64,000 nt of DNA from Orientallactaga sibirica (GCA_036365145.1 JAEOAD010000048.1:12534501-12598500); one strand, 5' to 3'. Numbered from the stretch's first letter, positions 10,140 through 20,887 are shown. Notes: generated by a model from the letters alone, not told the origin. Program-made: numbers and translations.

Positions 10140-10315
10140 TTTAAAATTTATTTTTGTTTATTATTTATTTATTTGACAGAGAAAGAGGGAAAGAGAGAGA
10201 ATGGGCATGCCAGGGCCTCTAGCCACTGCAAACATATAAAATATGCATCTGGCTTACATGGTACAAAATTGAACCTGGATATCCATGCAAACCTAACCAC
10301 TAAACCAGTGCCCAA
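10140..10315 (-). mobile_element. DIP SINE, deleted
   Basis: Antisense with several internal gaps; poor head. Confidence 0.82.
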
Positions 10316-10334
10316 ATTTATATTTTTAAAACTC

Positions 10335-10640
10335 ATAAAGGTCTCCTGGAAAGGAAACATGCAAGCAGGACCCAGAGGAGTGAATAGGAGCTGGCCAGGT
10401 GAAGCAGAGGTCAAGAACAAGGCAGCAGAGGGCAGAAGAAAACAAACCAGAGAGCTGTGGAACAGTGGGGGAGCGAAGTGAAGTATGTGCAGGCAACTTG
10501 CAGGTTTATTATGGTGCCTTCAGGTCATGTTAAGGAGCATGGCCTTTGTCCTGTGGTGGTAGGGAGCTCATTCGGATCTTCAAAACATGGCAAGAACACG
10601 GGCGACTTAGAGGTCCGTGTGGCTCATTCTGCTAATGTAA
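10335..10640. mobile_element. L2-like ancient remnant
   Basis: AGGAGCTGGCCAGGTGAAG, then CATGTTAAGGAGCATGGCCT, follow the same ancient LINE/L2-type consensus as 2240-3330 but an adjoining part of it. Assignment by eye. Confidence 0.45.
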
Positions 10641-10674
10641 GAGCATAGTCATGACTAACCTTCATCAAATGCAG

Positions 10675-10850
10675 CTGATGGGCCAGGCGCTCTTACAAAG
10701 TTACACACTTCCTCTCGTTACAAGCAGCCCTGCTGTTACCAGCTTCATTTGACAGGAAGGTTCCAGACACACAGATTAAAGCACTTGCTCTCAAGTTTGC
10801 ACAGTCAGTGTCAGAGCAAGAACCTAACCTTCCTCGGTTGACTATCACAC
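10675..10850 (-). mobile_element. MIR SINE
   Basis: GGGCCAGGCGCTCTTACAAA ... CATTTGACAGGAAGG ... TGTCAGAGCAAGAACCTAA is the reverse of the MIR core and tail. Confidence 0.65.
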
Positions 10851-10962
10851 ATGGTGACGGGCTGCTGGGAGAGGAGAGAGGGGCCAGCCTAGAGGGAAGA
10901 GGTTCTGATAACCGCCTGGGCAGTGGCAGCAGATGGAGAGAAGGTGAATGTGTTGGGCAGCT

Positions 10963-11100
10963 TGGGTGGCCATGACAATAGTATCTACATAGTGGCCAAA
11001 CAACAGAAATATAATTTCTCATTGTCATGGAACTGAATTCCAAAGCCAGGATGCCACGTAGGTAACCCAGTTCCTGAGGGGAGGGGAGATAGGAACATTT
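10963..11100 (-). mobile_element. MLT1-like LTR fragment
   Basis: CCAAACAACAGAAATATAAT, then TTTCTCATTGTCATGGAACTG, look like the reverse of an MLT1 LTR 3' end. Strongly diverged. Confidence 0.45.
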
Positions 11101-11216
11101 CTGGAACTCCCTGATCAGCCATTTTGTTTAACATGAGTGCGCTGACATGTATGTGCACACCCAGACTCATGCATGCACATGAACACACACACATACACAA
11201 ACAATAACGTTTTAAC

Positions 11217-11394
11217 TTATTTTAAATATTTTTTATGTATCAGCACAGAGAGGGCATCAGGCCACTTGTCCAATGTACTCCAGATGCATGCACCACTTTG
11301 TGTATCTGGCTTTATATGGGTACTGAGGAACTGAATCCAGGCTGACAGGCTTTGCAAGCAAGCGCCTTTAACCTCTGAGCCATCGTCCCAGCTC
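11217..11394 (-). mobile_element. DIP SINE
   Basis: Antisense, short GA run; ends GCCATCGTCCCAGCTC. A CA-rich tract (about 11154-11203) lies just before it. Confidence 0.87.
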
Positions 11395-11397
11395 AAA

Positions 11398-12327
11398 AGT
11401 TTTAAATTATTTTATTTTATTGACAACTTCCTTAATTGTAGACAATATCCCATGGTACTTCCCTCCCTCTCCCCACTTTCACCTTTGAAACGTCACTCTC
11501 CATCATATCCCCTCCCCCTCTCAATCAGTCTCTCTTTTGATTTTGATGTCATGATCTTTTCCTCCTGTTATGATGGTCTCATGTAGGTAGTGTCAGGCAC
11601 TGTGAGGTCATGAATATCCAGGCCATTTGGTGTCTGGAGGAGCACATTGTAAGGAGTCCTACCCTTCCATTGGCTCTTACATTCTTTCTACTACCTCTTC
11701 CACAATGGACCCTGAGCCTTGGAAGGTGTGTTAGAGATATTTCAGTGCTGAGCACTCCTCTGTCACTTCTCCTCAGCACCATGGTGCCTTCTGAGTCATC
11801 CCAAGCTCACTACCATCTGAAAAGAGAAGCTTCTTTAACCAAAAGTCAAAGTAACATTAGTATATGGGTATGGACATTAAGAGAAGCACTTACTGGGCAG
11901 TTTGGCGAGCATAGGATATACATTGAGCCAGACACCAGCAGATGTTACACCTCTAGGGCTCATGACTACCGCTGTCATAGGTTTTCAGTATCAGGGATGT
12001 ATTCCCTCCCTTGGAAAGGGCCTTCAGTCCAATTAGAGAGCAGTTGTTTTCCCCCATAAGAGACATACCACTATTGCACCCATTGGCTCCTTTGGCCTAG
12101 TGTTCACTGTTGAATATCTTCACTGGTGTTTTCTTTCTCTCCCATTGAACTGCATGCAGCATAGCTTTTTCCAGCTTTCTGTCAGCTGGTCCACATGGAA
12201 GAGGCTTTCAGCTCAGCTCCAGCAGGATTTCTCACTGACCTTGCAGCCCAAGTATGTGGAGTCTTCAGAAATAGGGTCTTACCATCTATTCCTGGTGGGA
12301 AACCAAGGCCCTGGCACTGAAAAAAGT
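11398..12327 (-). mobile_element. L1 3' end, ~930 bp
   Basis: Left edge TTTATTGACAACTTCCTTAA is the element's 3' terminus. Collinear with 39.1-40.0 and 58.66-59.69 kb; lacks the ~70 bp before GGCACTGAAA that the latter has. A 149-codon open frame on + is accidental, being antisense to L1 UTR. Confidence 0.85.
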
Positions 12328-12536
12328 TTTAAATTTAAATTTTTTTATTATTTATTTATTTGCAATGAGAGAGAGAAAGAGAATGGGGTGCACTAGGGCC
12401 TGTAGCCCCTGTAAATGAACTCCAGATGCATGTGCCGTGTTGTGTATCTGGCTTTGTGTGGGTACTGGGGAACTGAACCTATGCCCTTTGGCTTTGCAGG
12501 CAAGCACCTTAACCACTAAGCCATCTCTCCAGCCCA
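12328..12536 (-). mobile_element. DIP SINE
   Basis: Complete antisense copy abutting the L1. Confidence 0.92.
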
Positions 12537-13055
12537 ACACTGAGACATTTTGATGGGATTATGTTAGTAGTGCTTTTTGCCCTGGAGGATTCGCCTAGCA
12601 GCTGCTTTCTTACAGAATAGGAACAATGTCCTTGGCATCAGAAGTGAAAAATTAAAACATAAGCCTTCAGGAAGTGGCACTGGGAAAGCAGAGAGGGAAC
12701 TTGTAAATAGCCACAGGGGAGACCGGAGTACAGCGAAACGTGAAGACAAGTCGCCTGAGTGTTGTGGGAGCTCAAAGGAAAATCACGTTGTAGACAGGCG
12801 TGTTCAGCGGCGTTTCAGAGGGGAAGTGCCTTTTGAGTTGAACTTTGAAAAATCTCTCACTGGCATCTTAAGTCCATGTGCCCAGAGATAATAGTCGTTG
12901 TTTTCCACTCACCCCAAACTCACATGTCTAAAAGTCTTGAACAGGATGACTGAAGTCCCCTGTCACTTCTAGAGCTTTCCTATTCAGATCACTTCCTCTT
13001 TCCTCTCCAATATCCATTTGGCTGTTATAGTTATATGAGGTTTTAAAGGGCAGTT
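12537..13055. other. unassigned low-repeat block
   Basis: Open on + for 104 codons (12577-12891), but composition and lack of motifs do not support coding. GGAAGTGCCTTTTGAGTTGA recalls an old L2-type segment. Confidence 0.4.
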
Positions 13056-13059
13056 TTTA

Positions 13060-13305
13060 AGGCTGGAGAGATGACTTAGCCACTAAGGCACTTGCTTGCG
13101 AAGCCTAAGAACTCGTGCTCAAATCTCCGCGTCTCCAGTGATGCAAGCACACAATGTCAGACAAGTGCTCAAGGGGGCACTTGCATCTGGAGTTCATTCG
13201 CAGAGGCAGAAGGCCCTGGCACGCCCATTCTCTCTCTCTCTTTGACTCTTTTTCTCACTCTCTGTCTCTCTCTCTCTCAATATCAATTTTTAAAAAGTTT
13301 TAAAA
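13060..13305 (+). mobile_element. DIP SINE, long subfamily
   Basis: Extra ~36 bp after CCAGTGATGC: three ~18-bp units of the CACAAGGTGGCGCATG type where ordinary DIP has one. Confidence 0.85.
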
Positions 13306-13365
13306 AAGAAAAACAAAATAGCAGTTTTTAACAATGGATACATTGTATAATCAAAAGCTTACATA

Positions 13366-13575
13366 AGGACTAGAGAGATGGGTCAGTGGTTAGAGTGCTT
13401 GCCTGGGAAGCCTAAGGACCCAGGTTCAGTTCCTCAGTACCCATGGAAGGTGTATGCACATGGAGTTTGTTTACAGTGGCTAGAGACCCTGCCGTGTCCA
13501 TTTTCTTTCTTTCTTTTTCTCTCTCTTTCTCATCTGCCTCTCTCTCTCAAATAAATAAAAAATATAAAAATATTT
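13366..13575 (+). mobile_element. DIP SINE
   Basis: Head GGACTAGAGAGATGGGTCAG; body shortened around 13447; AAATAAATAAAAAATA tail. Confidence 0.9.
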
Positions 13576-13589
13576 AAAATCAAAGATGC

Positions 13590-13715
13590 CATGCTGACAG
13601 ATGGCTCAGCATTTAAAGGTGCTTGCAAAGCTTGATGGCCCGGGTTCAATTCTCTAGTATCCACATAAAGCCAGATGTGGCACATTTCCAGGGGCAAGCA
13701 GCCCTGGTGTGCCTA
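13590..13715 (+). mobile_element. DIP SINE, truncated
   Basis: Internally deleted; ends at CCTGGTGTGCCTA where an AT microsatellite begins. Confidence 0.82.
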
Positions 13716-13752
13716 CATATATATATATATGTATGTATATATATATATATAT
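13713..13752. repeat. (TA)n microsatellite
   Basis: ATAT run with one GTATGTAT interruption. Confidence 0.9.
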
Positions 13753-13771
13753 GCTTACATAAAAGATTTCA

Positions 13772-13975
13772 GGGCTGGAGAGATGGCTTAGTGGTTAAGG
13801 TACTTACCTGCAAAGCCAAAGGACCCAGCTTTGATTCCCCAGGACCCACATAAGCCAGATGCACAAGGTGGCATATGAGTCTGGAGTTGGTTTGCAGCTG
13901 ATGGAGGCCCTGGTGCACCCATTCTCTCTCTCTCTCTTTCTCTCTCTCCCTCAAATAAGTAAATAAATAAAAATG
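13772..13975 (+). mobile_element. DIP SINE
   Basis: Full-length with (CT)n and AAATAAGTAAATAAATAAA tail. Confidence 0.94.
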
Positions 13976-13992
13976 ATTAAAAAGTATTTCGG

Positions 13993-14162
13993 AGCCGGGC
14001 ATGGTGGCACAGACCTTCAATCCCAGCACTTGGGAGATAGAGGTAGAAGGATTGCCATGAGTTCAAGGCTACCCTGAGACTACATAGTACATTGCAGCTC
14101 AGCCTGGGCTAGAGCAAGACCCTACCTCAATGAACCAGAAACAAAACAAAACAAAAAAAATA
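13993..14162 (+). mobile_element. B1 SINE
   Basis: Starts GCCGGGCATGGTGGCAC; tail contains (AAAAC)n. Confidence 0.93.
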
Positions 14163-14207
14163 TTTAAAAAAATTCAGTTGATCAGTATTTGTTTTTGTTT
14201 GTTGGTT

Positions 14208-14277
14208 TTTGGTGCTAGAGATTGAACCCAAAACCTTGTGAACATATCCTCTACCACTGCGCTATATTCATAGGCCT
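14208..14277 (-). mobile_element. ID-like SINE
   Basis: GGTGCTAGAGATTGAACCC ... TCTACCACTGCGCTATA is the reverse of the ID head. Confidence 0.65.
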
Positions 14278-14405
14278 AATCACATATATTAAATTTTGTT
14301 AAATTGTACACAAAATGTTTAAGCACTTCACTTATATTTTCACATTAAAACCAATAGAATTATGGTTTTAAAAAAAGATATACACAATCAGGGATAGGGA
14401 GATAG

Positions 14406-14574
14406 TTTATTTTTATTTTATTTTTATTTTTTGGTTTTTCCGAGGTAGGGTCTCACTCTACTCAGGCTGACCTGGAGTTCACTATGTAGTCTCAGGGTGG
14501 CCTCGAACTCTTGGCGATCCTCCTACCTCTGCCTCCCGAGTGCTGGGATTAAAGGCGTGCACCATCACGCCCGG
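14406..14574 (-). mobile_element. B1 SINE
   Basis: Complete, young-looking antisense copy ending CACGCCCGGC. Confidence 0.94.
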
Positions 14575-14576
14575 CT

Positions 14577-14758
14577 TTAGGGAGATAGTTTAGCTGTTAA
14601 AGATGTTTACTTACAAAGCCTGGTGTTTGGGTTCAGTTCCCACGTAAAGCCAGATGCACAAAGTGTCACTTGTGCCTGGAGTTTGTTTGCAGTGAAGAGG
14701 CCTAGTGTCTCTCTCTCTCTCTTTCATTCTCTCTCCCTCTTGCAAATAAATAAACAAC
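14577..14758 (+). mobile_element. DIP SINE
   Basis: Diverged head TAGGGAGATAGTTTAGC; shares its start with the end of the adjacent B1, so the B1 entered near its 5' end. Confidence 0.85.
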
Positions 14759-14868
14759 AATATTGTGAAAAACTCATAGCAAACATCCCAGAGGAACTGC
14801 CTTGATATACAATCGTGCCAGATGTTTAATCTTAAGCAATACTATTTTTCTAAGAATATATTGCTCGA

Positions 14869-15042
14869 GCCGGGCGTGGTGGTGCACTCCTTTAATCCCA
14901 GCACTCGGGAGGCAGAGGTAGAAGGATCGCTAAGAGTTCGAGGCCACCCTGAGACTGACTACATAGTTAATTCCAGGTCAGCCTGGACCAGAGTGAGACC
15001 CTACCTCGAAAACCAAAAAAAAAAAAAAAAAAAAAAAAAGAA
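14869..15042 (+). mobile_element. B1 SINE with target-site duplication
   Basis: GCCGGGCGTGG to a ~24-A tail. Flanks AAGAATATATTGCTC and AAGAATATATTTCTC form a near-perfect target-site duplication. Confidence 0.95.
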
Positions 15043-15044
15043 AG

Positions 15045-15470
15045 AATATATTTCTCATGCCTTGTCCTCATCTCTATAGAACCCTAAATTCTATCACTGC
15101 TGTGAAAACTTCTAACAGTAGTATGTTTCTGCTGCCATGTGGAGGAGCCTGCATCACAAGACTTGCAAAAGAAGCCTCCTTGAAATTCAGATCCCTCTGA
15201 CGCGCTTGTCTTCGTGTTCCCAAAGTTAATAAGAGTTGTGTTTTCTAGTTTTCTTTGGCCCTAAATCTAAGGAAAGTCACAGCTTGGACTCTTCAGAAAA
15301 CCGAAAGTGAAACCTTCAGTCCTTGGCATGTGTAGTAGTTAACAAATGACTTAGTTTCGCTGACCAATCCCTAGGAAACCTGGAGATGAAGCCAAGTGTG
15401 GAAGGCCTCAACTGTTCTCATGAAAGTTTTTAAGTTTTACTAAAATCTGTCTTTTTAAAAAAATTTTTTC
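15045..15470. other. single-copy block (left part of duplication unit)
   Basis: No gene seen. From 15148 onward it is repeated at 17824. Confidence 0.5.
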
Positions 15471-15473
15471 AAG

Positions 15474-15697
15474 ACATTTTATTTATTTATTTATTTGAGA
15501 CAGAGAGAGAGAGAAGAAGAAGAAAAGGCAGAGAGAAAGAGGGAATGGTCACACCAGGGCCTCCAGCCACTGAAAATGAACTCCAGACACATGCACCCCC
15601 TTGTACATCTGTCTTACGTGGGTCCTGGGGAATCAAACCCCGGGTCCTTACGCTTCACAGGCAAACACCTTAACCGTTAAGCCATTTCCCCAGCCCC
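15474..15697 (-). mobile_element. DIP SINE
   Basis: Antisense; GAGAAGAAGAAGAAAAGG run; ends CCATTTCCCCAGCCCC. Confidence 0.92.
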
Positions 15698-15699
15698 TA

Positions 15700-15887
15700 T
15701 TTTTTTTTTTATGAGAGAGAAAGAGAGAGAATTGGTACACCATGGCCTCCAGCCATTGCAATCGAACTCCAGACACATGTGCCACCTGTGCGCATGTGCG
15801 ACCTTGCGCGCTGGTGTCACCTTGTATGTCTGGCTTACATGGGACCTGGAGAGTAGAACATGGGTCCTTAGGCTTCGCAGCCAAGCC
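15700..15887 (-). mobile_element. DIP SINE, long subfamily, head missing
   Basis: Triplicated unit seen as GTGCGCATGTGCGACCTTGC ... GTGTCACCTTG; ends at CAGCCAAGCC without the usual head. Confidence 0.85.
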
Positions 15888-15982
15888 ATATGAGTTCTTA
15901 CAAATGAGTTGAGTTCACTGAAATGACATGAACCTCACTGATATCCTGCTCTGAGGCATACTAGAGAACGTTTCAGGAGTGT

Positions 15983-16100
15983 TGAGTGTGTTGGTGCATG
16001 ACCGTCATTTCAGTGCACTGGAAGCTGAAGTAGGAGGCTTATCGTGAGTTTGAGGCCAGCCTGGGCTACATAGCAAAATCATGTCTTAGAAAACCAGAAA
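15983..16100 (+). mobile_element. old B1-type SINE
   Basis: GAGTGTGTTGGTGCATGACC ... CCTGGGCTACATAGCAAAAT; diverged. Confidence 0.65.
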
Positions 16101-16102
16101 TA

Positions 16103-16315
16103 GGGCTGGAGAGATGGCTTAGCAGTTAAGGCATTTGCTTGCAAAGCCAAAAAGACCCTGGTTTGATTCCCCAGGACCCATGTAAGCCAGATGCACAAGA
16201 TGGCACATGTGTCTGGAGTTCATTTGCAGTGGCGGGAGGCCCTGGTGTCCCATTCTCTCTCTTTTACTATCTATCTGTCTCTTTCTCTCAAACAAATAAA
16301 TAAAAATTTTAAAAA
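16103..16315 (+). mobile_element. DIP SINE
   Basis: Full-length; CT run carries CTATCTATCTGT; tail AAACAAATAAATAAAAAT. Confidence 0.93.
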
Positions 16316-16362
16316 AGAAAAAAGAAAACCAGAACTGAAAGATAAAAATGAGAGAAAAAAAT

Positions 16363-16506
16363 TTCTTATTTTGAAGCAGGGTCTCACTCTAATCCAGGGT
16401 AACCTGGAACTAACTCTATAGCCCAGGCTAGCCTCAAACTCATGATGATCCTCCTACCTCAGCCTCCCAAGTGCTGGGATGAAAGATGTGTGCCACCACA
16501 CCTGGA
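16363..16506 (-). mobile_element. B1 SINE
   Basis: Antisense, diverged tail; ends CACCACACCTGGA. Confidence 0.9.
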
Positions 16507-16526
16507 GACATTTTACTAAATTAAAA

Positions 16527-16742
16527 AAAAACAGTTTTATTTATTTATTTATTTGCAAGCAGAGGGAGACAGAGAAAAGAGAGGGAGAGAATGGACACAC
16601 TAGGGCCTCTAGCCACTGCAAATGAACTCCAGATGTATGCATCACATTGTGCATCTGCCTTTACGTGGGTACTGGGGAACTGAACTTGGGCCATTAGGCT
16701 TTGCAGACAAGCGCCTTAACTACTGAGCAATCTCTCCAGCCC
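16527..16742 (-). mobile_element. DIP SINE
   Basis: Complete antisense copy with TTTATTTATT tail. Confidence 0.93.
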
Positions 16743-16769
16743 TACTTAATTTTAAAATATTTATTTATT

Positions 16770-16831
16770 TATTATTATTTGGGGGGCTGTTTCAAGGTAG
16801 GGGTTCACTCTAGCTCAGGCTGACCTGGAAT
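16770..16831 (-). mobile_element. B1 SINE 3' fragment
   Basis: TTCAAGGTAGGGGTTCACTC to GACCTGGAAT, cut where a DIP tail begins. Confidence 0.8.
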
Positions 16832-17226
16832 ATTTATTTATTTATGAAAAGAAAGACAGAGGGAGTGTTGCGCTTCTAGCCTCTGCACATGAACCCCAGA
16901 TGCTGTGTAGATGGGTACAGGGGATTTGAACTAGGGTCAGCAGGCTTTGCAATCAAGAGTCTTTTTAAAAAAAATCTATTTTATTTTTATTTATTTATTT
17001 GACAGAGAGAAAGAGGGGGAGAGAGAGAGAGAGAATGTGTGCGCCTGGGACTCCAGGCAATGCAAATGAACTCCAGACGCATGCACCACCTTATGCATCT
17101 GCTTAATGTGGGTCCTGGGGAATCAAACCTGGGTCCTTTGGCTTTGCAGGCAAACCCCTTAACTGCTAAACCATCCCTCTAGCCTGCAATCAAGTGTCTT
17201 TAACCACTAGGCCATCTCTCCAGCCC
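16832..17226 (-). mobile_element. DIP SINE split by a nested DIP
   Basis: Outer antisense DIP at 16832-16964 and about 17187-17226. A second antisense DIP (about 16965-17186) is inserted, flanked by GCAATCAAGAGTCTTT / GCAATCAAGTGTCTTT as target-site duplication. Confidence 0.9.
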
Positions 17227-17289
17227 TTAATTTTTTAAAGTTTTCATAGTAAACAAATAATCCAGTTTTTGTCAAAAAAGTGGAAAGTT

Positions 17290-17435
17290 GCCAGGCATGG
17301 TGGCCCATGCCTTTAATCCCAGCACTCAAGAGGCAGAAGTAGGAGGATCGCCATGAGTTCGAGACCACCTGGAGACTCCATAGTGAATTCCAGGTCAGCC
17401 TGGACTAGAGCGAGACACTACCTTGAAAAAAAAAG
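17290..17435 (+). mobile_element. B1 SINE
   Basis: Full-length; differs from its duplicate at 19978 by an unusual cluster of changes (see findings). Confidence 0.93.
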
Positions 17436-17823
17436 TGGAAAGTTTTTCATTTAGAACTAACTTCCTGCTGCAGTTCATGCCGTGCCATCACAAAATGTAA
17501 CTGAACAGCCTCCAGTCACCCAGAGAAACCCTGGAGATGCTGGCATTCCCGGGCAGTTATTTTCTGCCACACACACAGAAAGGGACTTCCTAATCGGAGT
17601 GTCTGTCAACACCACTTCCCCTAACTCCACGAACAGCCCACCTCTGCTCCGCTGGAGTCACTCCTTCCTTGGCGACACTGCATTCACGCCTATGTTGTAG
17701 CGGAAAGCCTCTTCTTCGCAGTCAGGCCCGTTCTCCCATCTTAAGCTCGCAAAACCTAGCCTGGAGCACTGTCATTTCCTCCCAAGTAATATTTGTGATG
17801 CAGGTATGGATCCCAGTATAGAA
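17436..17823. other. single-copy block (right part of duplication unit)
   Basis: No known repeat. A 72-codon + frame (17482) is shifted in copy 2 by a CA-repeat indel, which argues against coding. Function unknown. Confidence 0.5.
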
Positions 17824-18148
17824 CCTGCATCACAAGACTTGCAAAAGAAGCCTCCTTGAAATTCAGATCCCTCTGACGCGCTTGTCTTCGTGTTCCCAAA
17901 GTTAATAAGAGTTGTGTTTTTCTAGTTTTCTTTGGCCTAAATCTAAGGAAAGTCACAGCTTGGACTCTTCAGAAAACCAGAAAGTGAAACCTTCAGTCCT
18001 TGGCATGTGTAGTAGTTAACAAATGACTTAGTTTCGCTGACCAATCCCTAGGAAACCTGGAGATGAAGCCAAGTGTGGAAGGCCTCAACTGTTCTCATGA
18101 AAGTTTTTAAGTTTTACTAAAATCTGTCTTTTTAAAAAAAATTTTTCA

Positions 18149-18376
18149 AGACATTTTATTTATTTATTTATTTGAGACAGAGAGAGAGAGAGAAGAAGAA
18201 GAAAAGGCAGAGAGAAAGAGGGAATGGTCACACCAGGGCCTCCAGCCACTGAAAATGAACTCCAGACACATGCACCCCCTTGTACATCTGTCTTACGTGG
18301 GTCCTGGGGAATCAAACCCCGGGTCCTTACGCTTCACAGGCAAACACCTTAACCGTTAAGCCATTTCCCCAGCCCC
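18149..18376 (-). mobile_element. DIP SINE (copy 2)
   Basis: Counterpart of 15474-15697. Confidence 0.92.
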
Positions 18377-18568
18377 TATTTTTTTTTTTATGAGAGAGAA
18401 AGAGAGAGAATTGGTACACCATGGCCTCCAGCCATTGCAATCGAACTCCAGACACATGTGCCACCTGTGCGCATGTGCGACCTTGCGCGCTGGTGTCACC
18501 TTGTATGTCTGGCTACATGGGACCTGGAGAGTAGAACATGGGTCCTTAGGCTTCGCAGCCAAGCCATA
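18377..18568 (-). mobile_element. DIP SINE long subfamily (copy 2)
   Basis: Counterpart of 15700-15887; one T lost in GGCTACATGG. Confidence 0.85.
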
Positions 18569-18663
18569 TGTCAGAGTTCTTACAAATGAGTTAAGTTCAC
18601 TGAAATGACATGAACCTCACTGATATCCTGCTCTGAGGCATACTAGAGAACGTTTCAGGAGTG

Positions 18664-18782
18664 TTGAGTGTGTTGGTGCATGACCGTCATTTCAGTGCAC
18701 TGGAAGCTGAAGTAGGAGGCTTATCGTGAGTTTGAGGCCAGCCTGGGCTACATAGCAAAATCATGTCTTAGAAAACCAGAAA
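18664..18782 (+). mobile_element. old B1-type SINE (copy 2)
   Basis: Counterpart of 15983-16100. Confidence 0.65.
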
Positions 18783-18784
18783 TA

Positions 18785-18998
18785 GGGCTGGAGAGATGGC
18801 TTAGCAGTTAAGGCATTTGCTTGCAAAGCCAAAAAGACCCTGGTTTGATTCCCCAGGACCCATGTAAGCCAGATGCACAAGATGGCACATGTGTCTGGAG
18901 TTCATTTGCAGTGGCTGGAGGCCCTGGTGTCCCATTCTTTCTCTTTCACTATCTATCTGTCTCTTTCTCTCAAACAAATAAATAAAAATTTTAAAAAA
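18785..18998 (+). mobile_element. DIP SINE (copy 2)
   Basis: Counterpart of 16103-16315. Confidence 0.93.
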
Positions 18999-19044
18999 GA
19001 AAAAAGAAAACCAGAACTGAAAGATAAAAATGAGAGAAAAAAAT

Positions 19045-19189
19045 TTCTTGTTTTGAAGCAGGGTCTCACTCTAATCCAGGGTAACCTGGAACTAACTCTA
19101 TAGCCCAGGCTAGCCTCAAACTCATGATGATACTCCTACCTCAGCCTCCCAAGTGCTGGGATGAAAGATGTGTGCCACCACACCTGGAG
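19045..19189 (-). mobile_element. B1 SINE (copy 2)
   Basis: Counterpart of 16363-16506. Confidence 0.9.
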
Positions 19190-19209
19190 ACATTTTACTA
19201 AATTTAAAA

Positions 19210-19424
19210 AAAACAGTTTTATTTATTTATTTATTTGCAAGCAGAGGGAGACAGAGAAAAGAGAGGGAGAGAATGGACACACCAGGGCCTCTAGCCACTG
19301 CAAATGAACTCCAGATGTATGCATCACATTGTGCATCTGCCTTTACGTGGGTACTGGGGAACTGAACTTGGGCCATTAGGCTTTACAGACAAGTGCCTTA
19401 ACTACTGAGCAATCTATCCAGCCC
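19210..19424 (-). mobile_element. DIP SINE (copy 2)
   Basis: Counterpart of 16527-16742. Confidence 0.93.
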
Positions 19425-19451
19425 TACTTAATTTTAAAATATTTATTTATT

Positions 19452-19912
19452 TATAATTATTTGGGGGGGCTGTTTCAAGGTAGGGGTTCACTCTAGCTCA
19501 GGCTGACCTGGAATATTTATTTATTTATGAAAAGAAAGACAGAGGGAGTGTTGCGCTTCTAGCCTCTGCACATGAACCCCAGATGCTGTGTAGATGGGTA
19601 CAGGGGATTTGAACTAGGGTCAGCAGGCTTTGCAATCAAGAGTCTTTTTAAAAAAAAAATCTATTTTATTTTTATTTATTTATTTGACAGAGAGAAAGAG
19701 GGGGAGAGAGAGAGAGAGAATGTGTGCGCCTGGGACTCCAGCCACTGCAAATGAACTCCAGACGCGCATGCACCACCTTATGCATCTGCTTAATGTGGGT
19801 CCTGGGGGAATCAAACCTGGGTCCTTTGGCTTTGCAGGCAAACCCCTTAACTGCTAAACCATCCCTCTAGCCTGCAATCAAGTGTCTTTAACCACTAGGC
19901 CATCTCTCCAGC
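19452..19912 (-). mobile_element. B1 fragment plus nested DIP pair (copy 2)
   Basis: Counterpart of 16770-17226: B1 piece 19452-19514, outer DIP 19515-19645 and 19872-19912, inner DIP between. Confidence 0.88.
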
Positions 19913-19977
19913 CCTTAATTTTTTTAAGTTTTCATAGTAAACAAATAATCCAGTTTTTGTCAAAAAAGTGGAAAGTT

Positions 19978-20124
19978 GCCGGGCATGGTGGCCCATGCCT
20001 TTAATCCCAGCACTCGAGAGGCAGAGGTAGGAGGATCACTGTGAGTTCAAGGCCACCTGGAGACTCCATAGTGAATTCCAGGTCAGCCTGGACTAGAGCG
20101 AGACACTACCTTGAAAAAAAAAAA
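19978..20124 (+). mobile_element. B1 SINE (copy 2)
   Basis: Counterpart of 17290-17435, but closer to the B1 consensus (GCCGGGC, ACTCGAG, AGAGGTAGG). Confidence 0.93.
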
Positions 20125-20526
20125 GTGGAAAGCTTTTCATTTAGAACTAACTTCCTGCTGCAGTTCATGCCATGCCATCACAAAATGTAACTGAACAGCC
20201 TCCAGTCACCCAGAGAAACCCTGGAGATGCTGGCATTCCCGGGCAGTTATTTTCTGCCACACACACACAGAAAGGGACTTCCTAATCGGAGTGTCTGTCA
20301 ACACCACTTCCCCTAACACCACGAACAGCCCACCTCTGCTCCGCTGGAGTCACTCCTTCCTTGGCGACACTGCATTCACGCCTATGTTGTAGCGGAAAGC
20401 CTCTTCTTCGCAGTCAGGCCCGTTCTCCCATCTTAAGCTCGCAAAACCTAGCCTGGAGCACTGTCATTTCCTCCCAAGTAATATTTGTGATGCAGGTATG
20501 GATCCCAGTATAGAAACGGCGTCAGG

Positions 20527-20745
20527 GGCCAGAGAGATGGCTAAGTGGGTAATGACACTGCTTGCAAAACCCGTGCGCCTGGGTTTGATTCCCCAGCACC
20601 CACGTAGTCAGATGTACAATGTGGTGCATACATCTGGAGTTCGTTTGCAATGGCAAGAAGCCCCGGTGCACCCATTCATTCTCTCTCTCCTCTGTCTCTC
20701 TTCTCTCTGTTTGCAAATAAATAAATAAAATTTTAAAAAGAAAAT
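20527..20745 (+). mobile_element. DIP SINE
   Basis: Starts 12 bp after the duplication ends; not present after copy 1. Confidence 0.92.
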
Positions 20746-20887
20746 GTGGGGTGGGGGAAAGAAATAAACGGTGCTGGGTGTCAGCTCAGGGTCTTAGAGC
20801 TGCAGGGGAATGTTTTTACACTAAACTTACTAAAACCAAGTAGAGTTGCCATCAAATTATCACCATTATTATTATTTTTATTATTAT

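Larger units (their letters stand above)
15148..17823 (+). repeat. tandem segmental duplication, copy 1 (2676 bp)
   Basis: CCTGCATCACAAGACTTGC at 15148 recurs at 17824. The unit runs to GGATCCCAGTATAGAA at 17823. All SINEs inside are shared with copy 2, so the duplication is younger than they are. Differences seen by eye are on the order of 2%. Confidence 0.95.
17824..20515 (+). repeat. tandem segmental duplication, copy 2 (2692 bp)
   Basis: Direct repeat of 15148-17823. Indels include a 4-bp TCAG near 18572, extra GC near 19766 and an extra CA in the CA run near 20270. The junction at 17823/17824 joins AGTATAGAA to CCTGCATC with no obvious microhomology. Confidence 0.95.

Noticed and set aside
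11610..12059. 149-codon open frame on +, the longest but one in the window
   Set aside because: It is antisense to an L1 3' region; related but broken frames occur at 39561 and 58956 in other L1 copies.
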